Positions 1-28,487 of a DNA stretch of 64,000 bases are shown here, piece by piece. The notes below the pieces were generated by a model, which did no database searches, had not been told where the DNA came from, and saw only the letters and a program-made list of their open reading frames with translations. The translations under genes and the position numbers were made by a program. The number at the start of each line of letters is the position of its first letter. Within the stretch, counting starts at the first letter, position 1. Origin of the DNA: Paragordius varius (Eukaryota > Nematomorpha); contig OZ176050.1 in NCBI GenBank assembly GCA_964247055.1, positions 7,750,001 to 7,814,000 on the forward strand. The letters run 5' to 3'.

Positions 1-216
1 GATAATTTGCAAAAATGTTGTAAAATAAAAATGGCGTCGAAGTTTGATGTGGAACTTTTTTTGAAAACCAAATTTTATTTAGATATTTCGGCTTATTTAT
101 ATAATTTTTATTAGGGTAGAATCATAAATTAAATTGGGTTTCAGTTGTTTTTTAAAAATTTAAACTTAAATATAGTCTGAAGTATTTAGATGCCCCAATT
201 TGAATCAAAGTGTTAA
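1..216 (-). mobile_element. TTAA-type MITE, family A, cut by window edge
   Basis: The same internal block (AAAATGGCGTCGAAGTTTGA) and terminus (GAATCAAAGTGTTAA, TTAA at 213-216) as the other family A copies. The other end lies outside the window. Confidence 0.75.
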
Positions 217-300
217 AGGATAATTTAGGTTCCATTTCGAAATTTACAGTGTCTGATTTTATATAATAAATTAATTGACCAAATACTTTTGGGTTTTACC

Positions 301-885
301 TTAACACTTGGATGCAACACATTCATTTTAGTCCTTCGATTCAAATTGGGGTAGTTGGATACGGCCTGTTTAAAATTAAAATCTTTAAATAATATGGAAG
401 GAATCAAAACCATAGCAAAATTTTGCACTTATATAACATTAATAAACCGGAATATATAAAAAACATTTTTCAAAAATACTTGATAATACTTATTTTAAGC
501 TAAAACCGAAAGGTAAAAATTTAGTCAACGTGGCATGCGTGCAATGGTAAAATTGAAAAATAATACGAAGTAACCAGCTTTTTCTATTTCTATCAATGTT
601 AGATGTAATTTAAATAAAAAATTAGCTTTAATTTTACTCTTAAAATTAAATGAAGACGATATTTCGCAAAAAGTTTGCAAAATAAAAATGGCGTCCAAGT
701 AGTTTGACATGGAAATTTTTTTTCAAAACAAAATTTTATTAAAATATTTTAGCCTATTTATATAATTTTATTGGGATAGAAGCATAAATTTAAATTAGGA
801 ACGTTTCCTTCAGTAGTTTTTTTAAAATTTTGAATTTAATTTGGTCTGGGATATTTAGATACCCCAAATTGAATCGAAGTGTTCA
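301..885 (-). mobile_element. TTAA-type MITE, family A, full copy
   Basis: About 585 bp, bounded by TTAA (301-304) and a decayed TTCA (882-885). The inverted termini share CACTT and the nearby run ATTCAAATTGGGGTA. It is alignable along its whole length with 50566-51142 and 62320-62899 in the opposite orientation (shared internal blocks such as AAAATGGCGTC and TTATATAAGTGCAA). TTAA flanks suggest piggyBac-like mobilisation. No transposase inside. The open frames at 225-428 and 525-710 lie in this repeat and are not genes. Confidence 0.8.
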
Positions 886-927
886 AAATGATAATATTAA
901 GTATTTTTAAATAAATAAATTTATTTT

Positions 928-1068
928 TCGATTTTTGGTTCTTAATGTTATATAAGTGCAACTTTACCTATGGATTTAATTCCGTCCCTATTTTCTGAAG
1001 GACTGAGGTATCCAACTACCCTAATTTGAATTGAAAGAGGAAATGAATCTGTTGTATCCAATTGTTAT
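928..1068 (+). mobile_element. TTAA-type MITE, family A, 3' end fragment
   Basis: Matches only the last part of the family: ATGTTATATAAGTGCAA, GGTATCCAACTACCC and the end GTTGTATCCAATTGTTA. More diverged than the other copies and truncated at its 5' side. It ends about 105 bp before the brm start codon, so the brm promoter probably lies within or beside these repeats. Confidence 0.65.
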
Positions 1069-1174
1069 GTAAATAGCCTGCTTTCGTTTGATAAATATAA
1101 ATTATTTTGCATGTGTAACGATTATTTCCAATCATATGTATTATGTATGAACAAGATACAATGGTTGAAGAATA

Positions 1175-16874
<15,700 letters not shown>

Positions 16875-17474
16875 CTTTTTTATGTTTTCTTTTTTGAATC
16901 ATTTATTTTACATTTATAATTTATTTATTTATTGTAATTTTCATTTCCATATGTACTGCTTTGATATAAATATATTGATAAATAATATACAATGTGTTTT
17001 TTTTGTTTTTGCATAGTTGATGCTTTTGATGTAACAAATTCGAACTTTGCTATATTCGTAATCAATAAATATATAAAATTACTTTCTTGAGTAGAATTGG
17101 TAAAAAAAACAATTGCATAATAGATTTTTTTGTTAAAAGCTTCTTATTTTTAACAAATTTGTTTCGATACTTTTATTAAAATTATCTAAAAAAATATTAT
17201 AAATAATGTATATGTAAAATTGAATTTTACAAAGAGATCGTAAAATCAGTCAATTGAATTTTGATTTAGCATCTTTGTACGATATCTATATTTCTACAGT
17301 TTTCATATACATATATAAGGGCGGAATTATTATGATTATATCCATTTTTTTAATATGAAACACTTTTGCGAAAGGGGAATGACATACATGTATTCATATT
17401 GGTGATAAAAAATGATGACTAAATATAAAATTTGGACTAGAAAAGTGGAAACATATGGACTAGAGGAGATTTTG

Positions 17475-17597
17475 TTATGGTGCACCCAAGGTACAATTAT
17501 CAACAGTTACATACAAACCCGTATATAACAGATCACAACGGATAGCATTGTTGGAAAAGGAAAGTTCTGGGACTTTGAATTCAGGGTTTATGGTTAT
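17475..17597 (-). CDS. Last coding exon of the LOXL gene
   Basis: A short 41-codon exon easily missed. It follows a CCCCTTTAG acceptor and reads [20 protein letters not shown], then C, on to NCTLGAP and TAA at 17475. This matches the C-terminal part of the lysyl oxidase fold, where relatives read NPNFEV, then SNNIMKC, then NCHIG. Without it exon 8 would read through its donor into the intron and end as FRKKAT. The protein stops soon after the final conserved cysteine, shorter than human LOXL2. Confidence 0.88.
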   Translation of the reverse strand: MTINPEFKVPELSFSNNAIRCDLLYTGLYVTVDNCTLGAP

Positions 17598-20500
17598 CTA
17601 AAGGGGATGGGAATTAAATCAAAATAGTTTTATTTAACATGAAAAAGCTTTATTTAAGTAAGAACCAACGATATTCTATATGTCAATAAACCTTAGTTTT
17701 TTTGTTTTCAAACAACTAATGTTTCACCCATTTAAGTTACATATCACCGATAAATAATATAATTTATACTAAACTGTAAAATATCATTGCATTATTATAT
17801 AAAGAGGTATCCTAACGTTAGAATAAAATTTATGTAGCCTTTTTTCTAAAATATACCTTAAAAATATAATATCCTGGTTGGACATCAGTTATATCCACCC
17901 ATTGGCAATCAATATTGTGTTCGTAGACGTCGGAACATCCAACCGAAATACCCTGATCTCCAAAATTTTGGCACCGATATTTATGAGTTGAAAATCGTCG
18001 ACATTCGTTATCTTCCAAGCAAAAACTGGCTTTATGTCCTTGAGCTACACGGCGCCCTCTTCGATCAGTTAAATCATAGTGACTAAACACATCCATACTA
18101 TGGTAATGCCTGTGTAAATTTTGCATAAATATATATGTTATATAATACTTAAAAATGGATCTGTGGCTGGTCAAAAAATATTTTATAAAGACGCTGTTCT
18201 TTAACTCATCACTAGTTTAAAATATGACATAAAACATTTGGTAAACATATATTTAATTATTATTGAAAACTGTCACGGTGACGTTCTTCATTCGTAAATG
18301 TATAAAGCTGTTAATTTCAATATAAAGTTTATCGACAGATTAATTTAAGTCAATTCAATTAATATTTATTTTAATGAATAAATTTAATTTAAGATATTTA
18401 TGATAAGATACATGTGGCAAGCATGCCATTCCCAGAGATATTTAGGCAAATGTGGACGGAAATCGGCAGTTCCTAGATTCACAATGCGACTTGTAAAACG
18501 TAATAAGCGTCGTGTCAGGTATGGCCACACTGTAGAAGATATCGTTTTTATAAAATTAAAAATAGGAATTTTATTTGCCAAAAAATTAAAATATTAATTT
18601 TTGGTAAATGGTTTGCATGTATATTTTATATAACATTGTATGTGCCCTATTTTTTAAGGAATATTTAATATCAATACATTTCCAAAACAAAGAAACTTTA
18701 TTGATTGCATAATATATGGTATAACGTGAAAAAAATAATTTACTGTAATCCGAAGAATCCAATGCATAGGCAGAGCGAGATAAACAATTTTCTTCCATGG
18801 CACATCGAAGGAAAAACATTTGTCGATCTTCTATGTAAGCCGTGGTTCGCAATAATTCAGCGTCGGGAATTAGATCAGGTAAGCCTAGAGTAAGTTTTTG
18901 TAACAAAAAAATGGTTAATCGTTTATATTTTTACGAATTTCAGGCTTGTTGATCTGGGCTTAAAATATATGTATTTTTGGGTGACGTTTTGCACATATTT
19001 TTAAGCTATGATCACAAATTTGTAGTATTCGTAAACAAGGTGAATTATTTTGTTAACATATTTGCAAATTATATACAACACAATATCGAGAGTTTTACGA
19101 AAAAAAATTGAAAGCAAAAAATATTAATAGCTACGAAAATTTAATAAATTCCAAAAAAAACTTACCATCACCACAAACGACTCCAGCTAAATTAGAACCG
19201 CCAGGACATTCAACATTGCCCGTTCCCATTTCTTTGAATTGACACTCTCGTAATCCACTCTCTGTTCCTCTACAAGTTATTCCATTCAACACTATATCTT
19301 CTCTACGCCCACCAAACACGTGTGTCTAGCGATAATTCAAATAAAATTACCTAAAATATTTCAAATATTCTATGCTAAAGAAAAAAGTTTTAATGTTTCC
19401 ACTTAAAAAATTAAAATTCAGACAATATCGATGAATATGCTTTTAGAATCTAATAAAATGCCAAACCTATAGCGAATTCAAGGCAAAAATGCTTTGAGCT
19501 AATGCCTTAATAACTTTTGTTTATGAAAAATATATTATTGAATAGTCAATTTTTTATGTACTTACGTATTTCGTGATTTTTGTTATAGGAAATTTATATA
19601 TTTATAAAAAATGTAAGATTGAAAATTGTGATATATTATCAGGAACAATAACCATACCTTAACCCAAAATTATTTACAGTGAAAACTAAAATCATACGGA
19701 CAAAACTTACAAATATATTTTTTACAAGAGTGCTGAACTTTAATAAATTTGATTTTTTAATGCAACTACTCATTGTTTTAAGTTGCAAATTATTAATAGA
19801 GATGTATGACGGTACATTGTAATTTAACAGTTTATATAGAAAAATTTAAGATTCAACAAAGTGTACGTTGTTTTTTGAATAAAAATATATGTCTTTCTTT
19901 CAGGTACTCCCAAAATTTCAAAAAGCTTTTAGAAGATAGGTTGTTAAAACATTATTGGTTTTTTATTTAAATATAACCATTTCTTTTGTGGATGCCTTAA
20001 ATAGCGACTGGTATATGTACATAGCAAAATATATGGTTAATTATTCCTGTTTTGACACTCCATGACCTTTTGGGGCATTTTTATATCTTAGAACGATTTT
20101 TGAATATCTTAAAAGCATTTAAAGTATTAAGCCGAATTTAAATATATGTTTCCGCGTTTTAGGCGCATTATACATAAAAAAAATTTTAAAGTAAAATTGT
20201 AAAAAGTCCTCATCTCATTTTTTGCCGCCATTTTTTTCTATAAATTTTGTTTAATGTAATGCAACACGTAAATATATGTACATTATAAATGTAAAGATAA
20301 ACTTTAAAAAGCTTTCAGGCTACATTTTACCAGCAAAAACTTGATATATTTTGATTTAAATATCAGCTGTTTGTTTCAATCGTGCTTTGTAGCTGCCCCA
20401 ATTTTTACTCTAAAATGCACAAAAGTGTAAATATACGCTTTTTTATTTACTTATGTTTGATCATTAAATTTTAGCTAAAATAACTTTCAAGACAGTAGAT

Positions 20501-21303
20501 TATTTATAAAATTGAGCTCTGGAATACAAAACTACCCCAATATTTTAACAAGGACAAAAAATTGAGAAGGTCAAGAAGTGTTAGAAGTTACTCACAATAA
20601 TAATGTTTTTTGATACGCATTTCTGCATCCCAAAATTTTCAGATACCGAAAAACTATTAACTACCCAAGATTCTGTCTATAAATAAGAAATCATAACAAA
20701 AGTTCCAAAGATCATCAAAGATTTCGACAAAAATAAATGTTTTATATACATACATCGTATGATATTTAAAAAATTATAAATTTTGAACAAAAGTTACACT
20801 AATTGATGATTTTAGTTTTTGGGTAAATTGATATAATATATCGACTAATTTTTATAATTAACCATATCTAAAAAATCCTTGACCGCTCTTAAAATATTTT
20901 TAAAGGTTTATTGTCGAATAAAATATATACATCAGCGCAAAATTTTACCCCATAAATTATACTATATACTAATTGGAGTTAATGTAGCGTGCAAAAATAT
21001 ATATTTGATAACAATATAAATACAATTATTTTTGTATATCTTGATAATGAAATCAACAAAAATATTTATATCACATAAAAAAGCAACACATTCAATAAAA
21101 TTGTTTCAAAGTCAAATTTGGTACAAGTACAAATTCGATCACGTCGTCGTTGTATATAAAAATATTATTATACAATCAAAAATACAATAAATATTTTTAT
21201 ATATCTATGTTAATTTATATTTTTGACGATTAAGGTTATCTATATCTCAACGAAAAAAATTAATGAAAATAATTAAAATATATATATTATGGCTATGATG
21301 AAA

Positions 21304-21350
<47 letters not shown>

Positions 21351-24300
21351 TTCATACACAAAGTTTTATATAATTTTTTAGAAAAAAAGATTACTTGAGG
21401 TGCTGCTTTAGCAAATCCCAATCCAAGTTCTGTACACGTAACATTAGCTTCCATAAGCATCCATCCATCCCCACAAATAACGCCCCAACGATTGTTTCCA
21501 TACAAATCGACTTCAACTCTGCCTTCATTGGCTGAAGAACGGCCACCTACTATTCGTATCCGCATACGGTTATCTCGATCATGTATAGCATCCTTTGTAC
21601 ACCAACAAAAAAAGATTATATAAGAAAAATAAAATGTATAACAAAATTAGATTTATAATAATTTTAATAAAATGTAATAACAATAACATAATTTGATCAT
21701 TGCAAAATAAGCATTTTAATTATTGAGACATTGCACCAGCACCTATCGAACCATTTGTAACAAATATAAGGCTTTTGATTAAAATCAAAAAATAAATAGC
21801 CTATTAAAGTCAATGCTCAAAATATTATTAATATTATATTTTAACAATATATTATTATGCCTATTGCGATTATGCGTTTAACAAAATAAAAAAATCGTTC
21901 GGACATAAACAGCATGTTTTGCAAAAAATGAATCATACATACCATAATTCTCTGTCTGGGTGAATGGGCAAAGGTGTCTTGATTCGGGTCTAATTCCTCT
22001 CCAATGTTGAGTTGACCTCTTGATGCAGATATGGCAGCTCTATTGTTACTACTTATAGCCAGATTTGTAGAGGGCCTATCTTCTTGGCTAACGCATTCAA
22101 CACCAGCGGCTTCAGCAATAGAACAATCATGAATGCCCCAACCATTGGACGAACATTCATGGATAAAATTTTCATTGCCCTGACAATTTACATTATCTAA
22201 CCAATATCGACCTAATACAAAAATATTATATAAATTTAGTTGGACAAAAAAATAATATGATTATGAAATGGTATTGTGTTGAGCTGAACAACCTTTTGTA
22301 TATGGCATTATAAATTATGCTCTTATAAACAGTGGCAGATGATATTCGTCGCTTGGTAAATGGCCAAAAAAATCAAACAAAAACTTGAATTAAATTTAAA
22401 AATATTATTTCAGCGACCCTTACACTATGACGCACGGGGCATTTAAACCCTTCCGACCGCCTTACTACGCCCCTGCTTATGAGTAGAACCAGTAATTAGG
22501 CTATTTTGTTTTTCTTCTTTATACCGTTGATGAATTTTAAATTAATAATATATCATATATATGTCTAGGAAAAAAAACATAGAAAAATTATGCTAAAAAA
22601 TTTAGAATTTAAAGAAAAGCCGGTTTGTTTAAGAAATCATATGCAAATATTGGTAACAATTTTTTTATGTTATTTATACGATAAATTAATTGTAATATTC
22701 AATTATTTAATAATACGAGCGTAGATTTAAATCATATAATTAATTCACTAAAGAAAACGAAAAAAATATAAATTTTAAAAAACTTTTTATTGGCTAAACA
22801 TTGTTGTTTTTCTTTGTGTTAAAGGTCAAGTTTAAGCTAACCACAACAATTAAATATATATATTTTAAAATAATTAGTTTAAATTTAATTTATAATCATT
22901 ATCATATAATTCGAATCGTGAGTTAAAACTAAGATAAAAAAACTCAGCTATATAGCAATAATTTGAATTAAGCTGTCTCAAAAAATGAATCAATTTGTTA
23001 CATTATTATTATTATAATAATAACATTATGTATCGTAAAAAGCCATACACATGTATCCAATTTAAACAAATTTAATTAAAAATGTATTAAAATTTTTGCA
23101 ATAAATATTATGAAACGCGAACATGTGTTACTTTGTCCTAATTTTTAAAGTGTAAGACTAAATTAAGACATCATATAATTTTACTCAAAATTAATAACGG
23201 ACAATTAACCATGAATCTTTTAATTAGAATTTCTTGTCATTACTGATCAACATATGGCTATAATCTTCAAGATGAAATCTCTTTTTTCTTGTATGTTTTA
23301 AGTTAAAACCCCTTTTTTGAGGGGGGGGGGGTGTGGAAATTTGAGATTAGGTGTAATACATAGAATTCTATTATATGCCATCAAATTGATTTATACTACT
23401 TATATTATTGAATTTTGACAATAATTACATCAATATTTCCCGTTAAAAACCCTATATTTCAGTGACAGTTTAAATTTAAAGGGCTAGGTAAGTCAATAAT
23501 AAAATTATGAATAAATTTATTCTCGTCTGAAGATTTTAGAAAGAACCAAAGTTATTTAGACATATTTGACCATTACCTGTAGCTCTACCAAATTCAGAAT
23601 CATGCGTAGCTCTACGAGCTGCGGCAAAACCCAATTGTCTGCAAGCAACATTGGCGTCTCTGATATCCCAATCATCATCACAAATGGATCCCCATCGACC
23701 TAAATGGAAAACCTCCACGTTTCCTGCAATGTGCGATTGGGTTCCTGTTAATCGTACTTCGCCTTCACGAGCTGTCCCTGAAGAGGACGATGGACTAACA
23801 GCTAGGAGCAAACATATTAAGTTTTCAAAAAAGAATAAAATAATGTTATAGGTGATAATTTAACTTTAATTTATTAGTGCGGTTTGTTTCATCTATTGTA
23901 TAAAAACAAGAATATATTTAACCATAAAAAATTGACTATATTTGGGTAGGATCAATATTTGGATAAAAATAGTCTTTTCATTAACCAATAATATTTTTTT
24001 GTCTGAAAAAAATATTGTGGCTGTAGTTTTTTAAGGCTTTATATACATTATATAAGCGGGTAGCATTTTTTGTATATGAGTAAATAATTTTTACATACCA
24101 TCTAAAAACTGTGGTCTAAAATAAGAGCCTGGTCCCTGGTATGCACGCGAATTCCCATTTATAGATTGCGCTCCAACCAACAACGAATTTGAATGTAGTA
24201 TCGTCGTATCAAATTTTAATCGATCAAAAAAGTGTGATATAGGTAAAATATTATAGGTGGTGAATAAAATAAAAATTTGGAATAATACATTGCATTGGAT

Positions 24301-25575
24301 GGAATTTGGGCGTAAATAATGTAACTTTTTATTCCTATTTTTACTTAAATAATGTTTGATATTTGATCTTTGATGTGTTTGTGTGGAAAATGCTTGGGTA
24401 TCTGGATTATCTAGAATTGACTCTTGCTGTAGAATATCCTTTTGTGAATAATGATTACTGTTATTTAAAGACATTTTAGTAAAATTGACAAGGAAAAATA
24501 TCAATAATGTATGACAATAATAGAAGTAGTAGTATGATGATAAATATAAATAGGATGCATTATTATTATTATAGATTGGTCGTTTATCGTCGATTCGCAA
24601 TGATAAATAATGTCCTGATGATGACACTAATAAAATATTTTGTTTTTCAATTTCAGTTTTTCCATCTTCATTCCTGCTACGTGACTCTACTGTTAAATCC
24701 GATACATTGTTTTTCATGTTGGAAATTTTTTTAACATTTGTTATTTCATTGTTATTAATAATGCAAGAGTTTAATGTAGGAATTGTAACTTGAGTCGTCG
24801 AACCAATTTTTGCTGTATCAACCACCAATTCAATGTTGTCACCAAAATTATTCATTTGTGGCGCGAGATAATTTTTACCGTTAATAAATATGTTATTTTT
24901 ATTATTATTATTATGGTAAAATAATTCGTATATTATGTGATTTTGAGACAACCTCGATCTTATTAATGTAACAATGTAATAATTTATTTTTATCAATGTT
25001 TCATTAATTTGATTACATTTATATTTTTCACTATCAATAATAGTAATATTATTATTACTATAATTTAGTAAAGTATTTAATTGCCTTTTTACATTATTCA
25101 TATTCATATTAATATCAATGTTAATTTCATAATAAAAATCATTACAATAACAATTACAGTGATAAATTTTATCTTCTTTTTGGCTTTTGGTTATAACTGT
25201 ATTCTTGATAATATTTCTAGTCTTAACATATATTGAAACCGGGTGTGCTGAGGAGCAATCACTTACTTTGATGTTTGTTAATGAATCCCATATTGATGTA
25301 CGGTGAGTTTTAGTTTTATTAATATCCACACTTTTTTCATTGTTTTGATATGTCCAACTACTTATCAAATTATTTTCACTCTTTCTTAAAACCAATAATA
25401 TCTTAACTAATGTCATAATATTTGACTCGACTATTTCCATAGTTTTAGAGTTGATAAAATTTTTATAACACGCTATGTATACCAAATTTGGTTTGCATAA
25501 TGGCCTTTGTTTGACTTTATTTCGTAGACTTTTGATGTTGTACATGGATTGATTTTTTCGTAGACAGTCAACCAT
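17475..25575 (-). CDS. Lysyl oxidase-like protein with two SRCR domains (LOXL2-type), nine exons
   Basis: A copper-dependent, lysine-tyrosylquinone amine oxidase that oxidises lysines of matrix proteins outside the cell. Exons, 5' to 3' on the minus strand: 25575-24099, 23801-23577, 22211-21943, 21592-21395, 19325-19166, 18884-18744, 18529-18412, 18109-17857, 17597-17475; all GT-AG and phase-consistent, 987 residues. Residues 1-492 are an unusual asparagine- and serine-rich extension with hydrophobic runs ([18 protein letters not shown] and [10 protein letters not shown]), the second a possible signal anchor; an internal ATG ([10 protein letters not shown]) is an alternative start. Exons 2-3 and 4-5 are SRCR domains ([38 protein letters not shown]). 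Exons 6-9 are the catalytic domain: copper site [13 protein letters not shown], cofactor lysine in [12 protein letters not shown], cofactor tyrosine in [18 protein letters not shown], and the terminal NPEF and SNNAIRC runs. The usual Trp two residues before that Tyr is Ser. Two SRCR domains match insect LOXL proteins. Confidence 0.93.
20043..20415 (-). mobile_element. TTAA-type MITE, family C copy
   Basis: Starts near TGACACTCCATGACCTTTTG and contains a CCGCCATTT block and a CAGCTGTTTGTTTCAATCGT block, all of which recur inverted at 32395-32755 and 56795-57130. Termini resemble TTAACACTTCATTACC. It lies in the LOXL intron between exons 4 and 5 and is too decayed to define ends exactly. Confidence 0.55.
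21309..21349. repeat. (AT)n microsatellite
   Basis: About 20 AT repeats just downstream of LOXL exon 4. Tandem YI codons in the neighbouring minus-strand frame come from this repeat, not from protein-coding sequence. Confidence 0.9.
22330..22475. mobile_element. Small hAT-type MITE
   Basis: About 146 bp from CAGTGGCAGATGATATTC to TTACTACGCCCCTG. The inverted CAGTGG/CAGGGG termini and near-duplicate 8-bp flanks CTTATAAA and CTTATGAG fit a hAT footprint. Non-coding; in the LOXL intron upstream of exon 3. Confidence 0.55.
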
Positions 25576-28344
25576 TTTACTGGTGGCAAAAATTCGAATA
25601 GAATAAGTTTTACTATATTTATAATGAAGATTAAAAATTACTTTGTGGATGACACTTTTGAATAACCAGTTTTTGCAATAATATTAGCAATAATAGCAAT
25701 AATTAAAATATTGTCAATTTTCTATTTTGTTGAAGGTTAATGATATTTTTTTGTTTTTATATAGATGACAAAACTATCCATGTGGTCCTTAAATTGCTTA
25801 TCTTTGCAGTCTCAAAAAACGCTATTGTAACTCTTAACGGTCAAACAAAGTGGATGGATGTATGATTTATTGATTTTAACCCTGAAAATAATTTATATGT
25901 ATATAATAATAATTATTATTATTTCAAGTCTTTAAAAATGAAGGATGTATATATATATACGCATAGTTTGCGATGGTTTTTTTATAGAATATTATCCATC
26001 AAAATATTGTATTGATTTATGTATATATCAAATAATTCTTCAATATGGTCAATTGTTTTAATGGATAAGAAATAATTTATTATTTAAATTAAAAAAAATT
26101 GTTTCTCCGTTCGACTTTTTTTTCGTTAAGAAAATCAATTGGAATATGGATGGATTCTAAAGAAAAAATAAATTGTCAATGATATCGTTGATCGTAGGAT
26201 ATTTTGCAACTGCACCTTTCTAGGATAATGGAATAGAAATGATCAAAAGACTTTTCATCGAATAGGAAAATGAATATTCTTTATGAAGAATTCCTTGGTG
26301 AATAGCTGATATGAAACAAATCAAGTTTCACGGGGTTGGTTGGTATTCAAAAATATATGTCTGAACTAAAAGATTTAATGTATGCAATAGAAATTTTTGC
26401 TGTAATCTTCTGCCTATACATAAGTTTGATTCAAACAAATCAATACTTTATTATTTTATGTTATTTAATTAAACGACGATAAATAATATAAATATATATT
26501 ATATAATATGATTGGGTGTGCCAAAATTGGATATTTATTTATCGGAGATTGAGCAGATCAGTATGTACGAAAGTTCGTATTAAAAAGACAACTAAATAAC
26601 ACTATACTATTGATATAGGAAAACAAATCGATTTTAAAATAACGAAAAAAATACAATTTAATATAGCATAAATCTTCACATAAAAACATGTTAACATTGT
26701 TTCAAAAAATGCACATTAATTAAATCTTAACACATATTTTACAATATTATCATCTGAATGATAAATATGAAAGAGTATAATTTCCATTAAAATTTCAAAA
26801 TATAAACTTTAGAAAAAGAGTTTTACGATTTTTATTCGAATGAATATGGCATGACTTTTTATTTGGTTTTTCATATTGGATTTCAAACGTAAAAAATGTC
26901 AAATATATGGTTTTTTTTAAATAAGTCGTAATAGAGAGAGTTATGAATACAGGAAGTTATTTATAAAATCCTCATAAATTAACAACTGTAAGATTTAACC
27001 AACTATTTTTTAAAAGGTTAAGAAGCTTTAATATTTTTTTATAATATATAAAACATCGATCGCATTTGAAAATTAGTAGTGATTTTATGTATGTAAAATT
27101 TAAAATCAAATAATATATATGCTGGTAATATCCTGGCATACTTATATTTAAACCATTTACATATTTAAACATTAGTATTTTTTTAAGAAAACAATATTTG
27201 AGATAATTCTTTGAATTCACTTAATTATGTGTGTTGTTTTAAGCACATCTTAAAAATATTCAAAAATCTAACAACCAAATTTTATCATATCATAATTAGA
27301 TATATTATTTAAAATAATTAACACAGTTATATTATGTTACTTAAAAATATTTTTAATTAAAAACAATTAAATAAATATAATATTGTATACATACATTAAA
27401 AATTAAAAGTTTTTTGTAATAAATATATCAAGGTCAAACCAAACGTTTTAGGATTTATTCGACGAAAATTAAAATTATTTTGCAAAAAAATAAATTCAAC
27501 CTAAATTGTAATTTGTGTTTATATGATGTGATGATATTTCTTAGAATTTATTTTTTACTTTAAATAATGATATTAAACGTATTTATAATATTTTTTAATT
27601 TAAACTAACTATATTAGCTATATCTAATTGTGCATAATCAAATCAAATTAAAATGAATTTAAGATCAAGGATTTATGCCGTTACACGTTTCAATTATGTA
27701 ATCGCTTTTTTAGTTTACTAAAAAAATATATATAGTTGATTATTTATTGTTGATAATTATGGTTATAAAGGCAATTTATGTCAAAACATTATTGGGGAAA
27801 TTATTACAAAACATGTTATTAACACTAGTATAATTTAGTTATATTAAGTTTATTTATACAATGTTTATCATAAATCTTAAAACATAAAAAATTTTACGGA
27901 GTGAGTTTAAGTGTGTTTGTGTTAATCACTTGTATGATTTGAATTAAAAATTTTGAACCTGCCTTAATTTGAAATAAATATTGAAACCAGTTTTAAGCCG
28001 TTCCTTAAACTTAAAATGATCAGTTTTTAGCCTTAAGATGCCTTTACACAATTCTTAATGGTAAAGTTTTACCATTTGATGCTGAACGGTTCCTGTTATT
28101 GAAACCATCTGAATTCTTTAAAATATCTGAAATATCTAACGTATATAAGCTTATTTAAAATTAAAAATTAATGAAAATACAATTAGGCAAATCACCCATT
28201 ACTGTGACCGAGTCAAAGAGGAAGGTTAATCGGATTGGATTGGAAGCGAGTGTATGTGAATATAGATATTCACAGCCAGAGGAGTCTCCAAACATGTTTA
28301 AGAATAATATGATTTTTATATATTTATTTATAAAGCATAAATAA
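25576..28344. other. Intergenic, no gene seen
   Basis: Presumed upstream region of the LOXL gene. Very AT-rich, with only short chance frames (the longest, 26972-27220 on the minus strand, is low-complexity). No repeat family of this window is recognisable here. Confidence 0.5.
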
Positions 28345-28487
28345 GAAGGAGGGATGCCATAGTATGTAGGACGCCGGACTCTTACACTATGTGTGCGGAG
28401 TTGTCAGAGTTTGAGCTCCGATGCGCTTTATTTTCTCATCATCACTGTCAAGATACAATTTAAATCCTTACCCTTTAATAATAAAGA
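28345..28487 (+). mobile_element. tRNA-derived SINE
   Basis: The head GGATGCCATAGTATGTAGGA resembles a pol III A box region, and GTCAGAGTTTGAGCTCCGAT at about 28403-28422 resembles a B box at tRNA-like spacing. A unique body follows (TCATCATCACTGTCA), then a tail GATACAATTTAAATCCTTAC ending in AATAATAAAG. The tail is shared with the copy at 16334-16491 and may come from a partner LINE 3' end. Confidence 0.7.

Noticed and set aside
225-710. Two minus-strand open frames of 67 and 61 codons
   Set aside because: They lie inside family A MITE sequence and recur as non-coding repeat at 50566 and 62320.
24507-24734. Plus-strand frame inside the LOXL first exon
   Set aside because: Antisense shadow of the long minus-strand exon.
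26972-27220. 82-codon minus-strand frame
   Set aside because: Low-complexity, no recognisable domain, no splice support.
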